From: Flavobacteriales bacterium
GTDB lineage: Bacteria > Bacteroidota > Bacteroidia > Flavobacteriales_D > Sanyastnellaceae
NCBI GenBank assembly: GCA_947464885.1
Contig: CANHYZ010000125.1
Span: 1 to 6,364, forward strand
DNA length: 6,364 bases
Direction of reading: 5' to 3'
Below the pieces are notes generated by a model that did no database searches, had not been told where the DNA came from, and worked only from the letters and a program-made list of their open reading frames with translations. A program made the position numbers and the translations under genes. Of the stretch, positions 1 through 4,397 are shown in pieces (position 1 is the stretch's first letter; each line of letters starts with the position of its first letter).

Positions 1-215
1 GACGTAGCTGCTATGCCCACATCGTGCAGTGTAACTAAAAGCCCGCGTATATCATCTGCGGTGATATTCAAGGGTGACTTACCGCCAAGCGCCGATTCAG
101 CATAACGCTCCAGCTTCTGCACATCGGCCAGATAGGCCTCCAATGAATTAGCCGCGAGGGATTTCTCCAATCGCAAATAATTCCGAAAACCCCGTTGTGC
201 TATCTGCCAGTTCAT
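1..215 (-). CDS. xerD: Site-specific tyrosine recombinase XerD, N-terminal part (cut by window edge)
   Basis: The reverse strand from the ATG at 213-215 reads 71 codons without a stop to the left edge. The protein begins MNWQIAQRGFRNYLRLEKSL and continues with AANSLEAYLADVQKLERYAE. This F-x-x-YLxLEKxLaxNSxEaYxxDvxkLxxY pattern is the SAM-like core-binding N-terminal domain of XerC/XerD recombinases, which pair at dif and resolve chromosome dimers before division. XerD is favoured over XerC by the general match to Bacteroidota XerD N-termini. The catalytic domain (R-K-H-R-H/W-Y) lies outside the window, so neither activity nor intactness can be judged. No Shine-Dalgarno sequence precedes the start. 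A tract of degenerate 7-bp repeats ends only seven bases upstream of the ATG, so the promoter or leader must lie in or across it. A phage or integron integrase is a less likely alternative. Confidence 0.82.
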   Translation of the reverse strand, partial: MNWQIAQRGFRNYLRLEKSLAANSLEAYLADVQKLERYAESALGGKSPLNITADDIRGLLVTLHDVGIAAT

Positions 216-222
216 GTTATCA

Positions 223-369
223 AGATTACAAATTACTAATTACAGATGACCGATGACCGATTTCAGATGACTCCCTGCCTTCACTAACCCCGCCCCTTGT
301 TCTTCATACCCAGTCCCCAGTCCTCACCCCTCATCACTCGCCACTAGTCACTAGTCACTAGTCACTACA
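223..369. repeat. Degenerate heptanucleotide tandem repeat tract, 21 units of 7 bp
   Basis: The tract divides into 21 consecutive 7-base units in one fixed phase. The right end has three perfect copies of CACTAGT (342-362) followed by CACTACA. Moving left, units such as CACTCGC, CCCTCAT, TCCTCAC and TCCCCAG drift but keep the phase. The middle (about 272-313) is barely recognisable. The left end (223-271) forms a second family including AGATTAC, AAATTAC, TAATTAC, AGATGAC (twice) and CGATGAC. It fills most of the space between the xerD start at 215 and the terminator at 371. The rest of this intergenic region (405-490) is AT-rich and shows nothing further. The tract resembles in form the heptanucleotide short tandem repeats described in cyanobacteria; its function here is unknown. 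Confidence 0.8.
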
Positions 370-370
370 A

Positions 371-404
371 TGAAAAACCCCCGGCCGTTGCCAGGGGATT
401 TTCA
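371..404 (-). terminator. Intrinsic terminator of the SPOR-like protein gene
   Basis: Read on the minus strand, the stem CCCCTGGC pairs with GCCGGGGG (one T-G wobble) around an AACG loop and is followed by TTTTT. Flanking A and T runs extend the pairing to the whole 34 bases with one further mismatch. It lies about 87 bases after the stop codon at 491-493 and insulates that gene from xerD. The A run on the other side means it could also terminate plus-strand transcription. Confidence 0.85.
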
Positions 405-490
405 AACTAAATTACCTAAACAAATTCTATATTAATTAACCAAATACTACTATAAATGCCGTTGCATTTTACTGTAGTAACTTTTAAGTC

Positions 491-2059
491 TTACTTATAC
501 CACAGCTGCTTGCTGATCAACAATGCTTCCTGCACCGTAATGCGTTCTCCATCGTTGTAGGCCGTTACAAACGGTCCCGGCAAGTTGCTGCTTTCACTTG
601 TAATTTTCACCCTGGCGTCTCGAGCATCTTTATACTGAGCGTAACTACCGGCGGTGTATTTAATCCATCCGTTGTGGTTTTCAATATTAAAGTCTTGATC
701 GAAGGAGAATTTCTTCTTCAGGTAGGTTTTATCAACAACACGATGTGCAGCCAAAATCTGCACTTTGTAAGTGATTCCCTTCTCTGCTGAAGGTATTGAT
801 TTTACTGTCACTTTAGTGTTATCGACTACAGCAGAAACATCATTCGGATTTTCGTTAACGACAGCGTTTTTATCTTTCTTTTTATCAATTTGCTGTTGAT
901 CGCTTGAACGAGAATCTGCAGAATTTTGTGTTGTTTGCGCAGTTGAGTTCGTGTCAACACCATTCGCGATTACCACCTCATTACCTCCGTTATTCCCGGT
1001 GGTTGATGTATTCTGCTGTGTTGTATTGGTATTCGCCGCTACTTGCGTTTCACCGTTTGTCTGCTGAGCATTATTGCCATCACCGGTTGATGATACATTA
1101 CCCGTTGTTGTCGAATCCTGCGTTACGGTAGTTTGATTATTCGCTGTTGTCGAGTTCGCTGCTGCGAGCGTACTGTCGGTACCGGCGGCATTGGTCTGAT
1201 TGGCTATTTGAGTGCCTAAATCGGCAGGAGCTTCAACTTGAACAACATCGACCGTGAACGGATTGCCATTTTCCGTATACGAAACTTGTCCGCGAATCAC
1301 GGGCACTGTTCCATCACTGATACACATCACGCGGTACGATACCTCAAAACTTGACGCTACGGGAACTTCAAACCAGACAAACTTGATGGAATTGGCATCC
1401 TGAGTGATAATCGCACCACCATCATTGTCGCGATTCGTGCTGCAATTGTCCGGAAGAATTTCCAGAATCTTGCCGAATCCAACAATCTTATTGTTGTTCA
1501 CTTTCAACTTCACCAAATACTCGTTGTCGGCCAAACGCTCGATGCGGCGTTCGCAACTCATCTCCAATACAGGCGCCTCAACACGAACTACAGGTGCTTC
1601 AGCCAAGGTAGCTTCAACGCCGGTTGGAGCATCTTGCTTCACCACAATGGTGCGTGTTGGTATATAAATGTCTTCACGCTTGTTCTGCTTCACATAAGAG
1701 AATGTGCCCTTGATTTCATATGCACCGTCAATTCCCGGTTCACTCTCGATGAAATAGGTAATGGTGAACATTTCCTCTTCCGGCAAATTCATCCAAACAA
1801 ACTTGGCCTTATCACCGCTGAAAGTGAACGAAGCGCCCTTAATTTCTCCGGGCGTTGCCACAAAACCATCCGGCAAGGTCAATTCGAGTTTGGAAAACCC
1901 TTGCACGTCTCCTTTTCGCACATTAACGGACACCTCCGAACGTATACCCGGCGCAATCATCGCCGGAGTATTGTTCTCAATTAATACAGTATCAGAAGTG
2001 AATAAGCCCAGTAGCAGAAAAGCCACATAGCTGAAAAGAACAGAGATGGTTTTGATCAT
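491..2059 (-). CDS. Exported protein with two repeated domains, polar linker and SPOR-like C-terminal domain
   Basis: 522 residues, from an ATG at 2057-2059 to TAA at 491-493. Residues 1-20 are a signal peptide or N-terminal anchor (Lys3, then a hydrophobic run to about 20). Two copies of one roughly 85-residue, probably beta-rich domain follow, at about 43-132 and 183-272. Each has a G-F-x-K-[IL] segment, LPD, K-FVW, a following phenylalanine-rich strand and a final G-x-x-SY turn. Residues 281-390 are low complexity, rich in T, N, S, Q, A and G. A short lysine-rich patch (393-397) leads to the C-terminal part at about 429-518, beginning YKVQILAAHR and containing GWIKYTAGSYAQYKDA and GPFVTAYNDGERI. 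This resembles SPOR-type peptidoglycan-binding domains of Bacteroidota envelope proteins. SPOR domains bind glycan strands stripped of stem peptides, so a periplasmic or septal role is inferred; the specific function is not recognised. It is a single-gene unit with its own terminator. No consensus promoter was found. Confidence 0.85.
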   Translation of the reverse strand: MIKTISVLFSYVAFLLLGLFTSDTVLIENNTPAMIAPGIRSEVSVNVRKGDVQGFSKLELTLPDGFVATPGEIKGASFTFSGDKAKFVWMNLPEEEMFTITYFIESEPGIDGAYEIKGTFSYVKQNKREDIYIPTRTIVVKQDAPTGVEATLAEAPVVRVEAPVLEMSCERRIERLADNEYLVKLKVNNNKIVGFGKILEILPDNCSTNRDNDGGAIITQDANSIKFVWFEVPVASSFEVSYRVMCISDGTVPVIRGQVSYTENGNPFTVDVVQVEAPADLGTQIANQTNAAGTDSTLAAANSTTANNQTTVTQDSTTTGNVSSTGDGNNAQQTNGETQVAANTNTTQQNTSTTGNNGGNEVVIANGVDTNSTAQTTQNSADSRSSDQQQIDKKKDKNAVVNENPNDVSAVVDNTKVTVKSIPSAEKGITYKVQILAAHRVVDKTYLKKKFSFDQDFNIENHNGWIKYTAGSYAQYKDARDARVKITSESSNLPGPFVTAYNDGERITVQEALLISKQLWYK

Positions 2060-2074
2060 AAGCGAACGATAGAT

Positions 2075-2111
2075 GCGTAGAGTTTCTCGTTCTCAAAAAT
2101 GCTATCTACGC
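2075..2111 (-). repeat. Inverted repeat in the leader of the SPOR-like protein gene
   Basis: GCGTAGA at 2075-2081 is the reverse complement of TCTACGC at 2105-2111, with 23 bases between. It lies 16-52 bases upstream of the start at 2059, in the likely promoter or 5' leader. It could be an operator or an RNA hairpin; a seven-base arm with a long loop is weak evidence for either. Confidence 0.35.
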
Positions 2112-2163
2112 TACACGTTGAATCGCCCTGTATCGCGCTTTTGCAAACAGCACGCTGTGAATT

Positions 2164-2191
2164 CAAAAAAAAAGCCACCCGAAGGTGGCTT
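2164..2191 (-). terminator. Intrinsic terminator of rpmE2
   Basis: On the minus strand AAGCCACC pairs with GGTGGCTT around a TTCG loop closed by C-G, the very stable cUUCGg tetraloop. A run of nine T (complement of the A run at 2165-2173) follows. It begins about 20 bases after the rpmE2 stop codon and is a textbook rho-independent terminator. Confidence 0.95.
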
Positions 2192-2211
2192 GTACTATCT
2201 CAAAAAGAAAA

Positions 2212-2472
2212 TTACTTCTTCTTGTCAAACTTCGCGTAGCGAGTCTTGAACTTATCGATACGACCAGCGGTGTCGACCAACTGCATCTTTCCTGTAAAGA
2301 ATGGATGCGAGGTGTGCGAGATTTCCAATTTCACAACCGGATACTCATTACCATCTTCCCACTTTATCGTCTCCTTGGAGTTCGTGGTTGATTTACCAAG
2401 AAATGCGTATTCGTTTGACATGTCCTTGAACACTACGAAACGATAATTCTCCGGGTGAATGCCTTTTTTCAT
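2212..2472 (-). CDS. rpmE2: 50S ribosomal protein L31 type B
   Basis: 86 residues, ATG at 2470-2472 to TAA at 2212-2214. L31 sits at the central protuberance of the large subunit and helps form the bridge to the small-subunit head. Family landmarks are MKKGIHPENYRFVVFKD at the N-terminus, SHPFFTG at 55-61 and GRIDKFKTRY at 70-79, with a basic tail ending DKKK. The length, and the complete absence of cysteine, identify the type B (zinc-free, YkgM-like) paralogue; zinc-binding type A L31 carries a CxxC motif. In bacteria with both forms, type B usually replaces type A under zinc starvation; whether a type A copy exists here cannot be seen. It is a monocistronic unit with a consensus promoter (2497-2526) and a strong terminator. 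No Zur-like site was recognised. Confidence 0.96.
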   Translation of the reverse strand: MKKGIHPENYRFVVFKDMSNEYAFLGKSTTNSKETIKWEDGNEYPVVKLEISHTSHPFFTGKMQLVDTAGRIDKFKTRYAKFDKKK

Positions 2473-2496
2473 TGCTTTAAACTTTTAATCGGGCGG

Positions 2497-2526
2497 CAAA
2501 TATACACAGCAGTTCGTCGATTACAA
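2497..2526 (-). promoter_or_regulatory. Bacteroidota-type promoter of rpmE2
   Basis: The minus strand reads TTG (complement of 2524-2526), a 19-base spacer, then TATATTTG (complement of 2497-2504). This matches the TAnnTTTG -7 element and TTG -33 element of the Bacteroidota primary sigma factor. Transcription should start near 2490, giving a leader of roughly 18 bases before the ATG. Confidence 0.85.
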
Positions 2527-2582
2527 GAATATTTTTTGAAATTATCTACTAATTAACGGACGCTCTTCTTTAGCTACCAATG

Positions 2583-2617
2583 CCAAAGAAACGAGGCCAC
2601 CCTTTCGGATGGCCTCG
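2583..2617 (-). terminator. Intrinsic terminator of the ECF sigma factor gene
   Basis: On the minus strand an 11-bp stem, CGAGGCCATCC with GGGTGGCCTCG (one T-G wobble), closes a GAAA tetraloop at 2603-2606 and is followed by TTTCTTT. It lies about 38 bases after the sigma factor stop and upstream of the rpmE2 promoter, separating the two units. Confidence 0.9.
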
Positions 2618-2654
2618 CTCGCTTTCAATTTGCTATTAACCTTAACCTATAAAC

Positions 2655-3155
2655 TCAATTAAAATCTTTCAAGTCCTCCATCAAACGCTTTCTGGCGTTG
2701 AAAATGCGACTCTTAATAGTACCCGTTGGGACCTTCATTTCGGCTGCAATCTCGTCATACTGATACCCCTCAAAGGCCATCTGAAACGGACGACGCAGAT
2801 CCGGACGCAGCTGCTCAATGGCCACCTGAATATCGTTCTGATTAATGCTGCGGTAAATATTGTTCTCAGCTTGTGAACCCAACTCATACTGAATGCTGTC
2901 GGCCGACGGGCCGAAGATGTTCCTACCCAATTGCTGCTTTTTGCAATTGTTCAGGAAGATGTTACGCATAATCGTATACAACCACCCCTTGAAGTTTGTT
3001 CCGTCTTCAAAACGATCTTTGTACTTCAAAGCTTTTAGGAAAGTATCCTGGATAAGATCCTCTGCATCCTCAACATTGCGTGTGAAATTAATCGCAAAAC
3101 CGCGCATGATTGGGCGGTTGGTGATCAGCATGTGGTTAAACTCTACGGTACTCAT
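2655..3155 (-). CDS. RNA polymerase ECF (group 4) sigma-70 family factor
   Basis: 166 residues, ATG at 3153-3155 to TGA at 2655-2657. Region 2 covers about 17-73: DAEDLIQDTFLKALK at 30-44 is the sigma 2.2 core-binding signature, and FKGWLYTIMRNIFLNN at 55-70 covers 2.3-2.4, which melts and reads the -10 element. A linker of about 35 residues follows. Region 4 is at about 108-162, with the helix-turn-helix YDEIAAEMKVPTGTIKSRI (133-151) that reads the -35 element. There is no region 3, as expected for an ECF factor. No anti-sigma gene is adjacent; instead the gene lies directly downstream of a MerR/B12-type regulator in the same orientation, with a terminator and its own likely promoter between them. 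Control by that regulator is plausible but inferred. The regulon is unknown. Confidence 0.93.
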   Translation of the reverse strand: MSTVEFNHMLITNRPIMRGFAINFTRNVEDAEDLIQDTFLKALKYKDRFEDGTNFKGWLYTIMRNIFLNNCKKQQLGRNIFGPSADSIQYELGSQAENNIYRSINQNDIQVAIEQLRPDLRRPFQMAFEGYQYDEIAAEMKVPTGTIKSRIFNARKRLMEDLKDFN

Positions 3156-3180
3156 TTTACCCTTGTTTAATTATTTACGG

Positions 3181-3211
3181 CAAAGATTAAACAGACTGTC
3201 GCTCGTTCCAA
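3181..3211 (-). promoter_or_regulatory. Probable promoter of the ECF sigma factor gene
   Basis: The minus strand reads TTG (complement of 3209-3211), 20 bases, then AATCTTTG (complement of 3181-3188), one mismatch from TAnnTTTG. It ends 25 bases before the ATG, which would give a leader of about 18-20 bases. An ECF-type GGAAC also overlaps the TTG, but no matching -10 lies at the expected distance. Confidence 0.55.
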
Positions 3212-3303
3212 CTTTTTTGTTTAGTTTTTCGCTAAAAATATTAAACAAGATTGAAAACCCAAATTCAACCATTGGAATTCAATCAATTACGGATTTGCAA
3301 GCA

Positions 3304-3338
3304 ACAAAAAAGGCATCGAATGACTGTTCGATGCCTTT
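3304..3338 (-). terminator. Intrinsic terminator of the MerR regulator gene
   Basis: A perfect 12-bp stem (3309-3320 with 3327-3338) encloses a six-base loop. On the minus strand AAAGGCATCGAA is followed by the loop, then TTCGATGCCTTT and more T. It lies about 31 bases after the stop codon at 3370-3372. The plus-strand side lacks an equally good T run, so it mainly serves the minus strand. Confidence 0.92.
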
Positions 3339-3369
3339 CAAAAAGAGTAAATACGTTCAAAAGAACTGT

Positions 3370-4257
3370 CTATGCGACCACCGCGTTCAACAAATGTCCC
3401 AAATCATTATACACATTAATCAACCCCAGCTCTGGAGATTTCGTTCCATGAATAACGCCTCCTGTCAGGTGAAACTCGCAGTTTGACCCCGAAAACTGAT
3501 CAACCAACTTCTTCAAATACCCCGGTAACAAGACTGAAACAGGTTGTGTAGTGAAAAGCGAAATAAATTGAACATCCCCAATCCGTTGGTAAACCTGATG
3601 CAAATCCTCAATGGGAACTGACTGTCCTAAGTATATGGTGCGATAACCACGCGAACGAAGCGCGAAGTTCAACATAATCAATGAAAGCTCATGAAACTCA
3701 AGCTCAGGCAAATAGAGCACAAAAGTCTTGTTGTGATGCACCACCAAATCCGGACCCATTCGGTCAATGTGCGTGTACAACTTCTGACGAATCAGGTTGG
3801 AAATAAAGTGCTCCTGGGCTGGACAAATCGCGTTCGACAGCCACATCACACCGATTTGGTGCATGAACGGCGTGAGCACATTCAGGTAGGTATGCTCCAA
3901 TCCTTGAGAGGCAATGCGCAAATCAACAATACTGTTGAACAATGTCTCGTCAAAGTTCAACATGGCTAGTTTAAGCGTGCCAATCATGGTGTCGTCATTT
4001 TGGGATGACGTAGCGTAATGCTCCACGAGTTTGGTCACCTCCACCTCCGACATGGCCGCAATCTCAGAGATTTTGTGCCCGCGGTGGTTGAGTAAACTTA
4101 CGTTCAACAGCGTTTTTAACTCCTTGTCGGAGTATTTGCGAATGTTGGAATCGGTACGGTCCGGTTTCAACAGTCCGTAACGCTGCTCCCAGATTCGTAT
4201 CGTGTGGGCTTTTATGCCCGTGTAGCTTTCAAGGTCTTTGATGCTGAATTCTTGCAT
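3370..4257 (-). CDS. MerR-family regulator with cobalamin-binding-like C-terminal domains (CarH/LitR-like)
   Basis: 295 residues from the ATG at 4255-4257 to TAG at 3370-3372. An ATG 13 codons further upstream (4296) is in frame, but the MerR domain begins right after the chosen start (MQEFSIKDLE), so the shorter form is preferred. Residues 4-75 are the winged helix: FSIKDLESYTGIKAHTIRIW, then EQRYGLLKPDRTDSNIRKYS. Residues about 91-165 resemble the helical B12 cap and contain W139, nine residues, then E149-H150, the Wx9EH motif of CarH-type photoreceptors. Residues about 177-290 resemble the Rossmann-like B12 domain. The DxHxxG loop appears as E187-F-H189-E-L-S192, keeping the lower-ligand histidine but not the glycine, and GG is kept at 266-267. 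CarH/LitR proteins repress light-induced genes, often carotenoid genes, in the dark using adenosylcobalamin. Whether this one binds cobalamin is open. The ECF sigma gene follows immediately. Confidence 0.9.
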   Translation of the reverse strand: MQEFSIKDLESYTGIKAHTIRIWEQRYGLLKPDRTDSNIRKYSDKELKTLLNVSLLNHRGHKISEIAAMSEVEVTKLVEHYATSSQNDDTMIGTLKLAMLNFDETLFNSIVDLRIASQGLEHTYLNVLTPFMHQIGVMWLSNAICPAQEHFISNLIRQKLYTHIDRMGPDLVVHHNKTFVLYLPELEFHELSLIMLNFALRSRGYRTIYLGQSVPIEDLHQVYQRIGDVQFISLFTTQPVSVLLPGYLKKLVDQFSGSNCEFHLTGGVIHGTKSPELGLINVYNDLGHLLNAVVA

Positions 4258-4263
4258 GAGAGT

Positions 4264-4296
4264 CAGATATATAGCAACAACAATGTCTATATCCAA
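4264..4296 (-). promoter_or_regulatory. Possible promoter and operator of the MerR regulator gene
   Basis: On the minus strand TTG (complement of 4294-4296), 22 bases, then TATATCTG (complement of 4264-4271), one mismatch from TAnnTTTG. An inverted repeat, GATATA at 4266-4271 and TATATC at 4288-4293, lies across the spacer. If used, transcription would start almost at the ATG, giving a nearly leaderless message and excluding the upstream ATG at 4296. The spacer is at the long end, so support is modest. Confidence 0.3.
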
Positions 4297-4345
4297 TAGT
4301 TCATCCCACGACTTTAAATCATATCAGCATCGTAAATATTCACAC

Positions 4346-4379
4346 TTGTCAACCCGTAAGGGTATTTTTCAGCTGACAA
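4346..4379. promoter_or_regulatory. Nested inverted repeats before the DUF4397 protein gene
   Basis: TTGTCA at 4346-4351 is the reverse complement of TGACAA at 4374-4379. Inside lies ACCC-GTAA-GGGT (4352-4363), a four-pair hairpin with a GNRA-type loop followed by ATTTTT. The element is 19 bases upstream of the start at 4398. It may be an operator or a 5' leader structure. It is too weak to call a terminator. No consensus promoter for the plus-strand gene was found in 4258-4397. Confidence 0.35.
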
Positions 4380-4397
4380 TGAAATTATCTTCACGCC

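Noticed and set aside
342..369. CRISPR array from the CACTAGT repeats
   Set aside because: Units are seven bases with no spacers, and no cas gene is present.
904..2030. Plus-strand open frames within 904-2030
   Set aside because: All are antisense to the SPOR-like protein gene, whose signal peptide and duplicated domains support the minus strand.
2893..3486. Plus-strand open frame of 197 codons
   Set aside because: It runs across the sigma factor gene, a promoter, a terminator and the end of the MerR gene on the opposite strand, and has no domain pattern.
4258..4296. Upstream ATG at 4296 as the MerR start
   Set aside because: The added 13 residues (MDIDIVVAIYLTL) precede a MerR domain that begins at the next Met, and they overlap a candidate promoter.
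4258..4397. Cobalamin riboswitch upstream of the MerR or DUF4397 gene
   Set aside because: The region is only 140 bases and I see no B12-box-like conserved stretch or multi-stem layout; only short inverted repeats are present.
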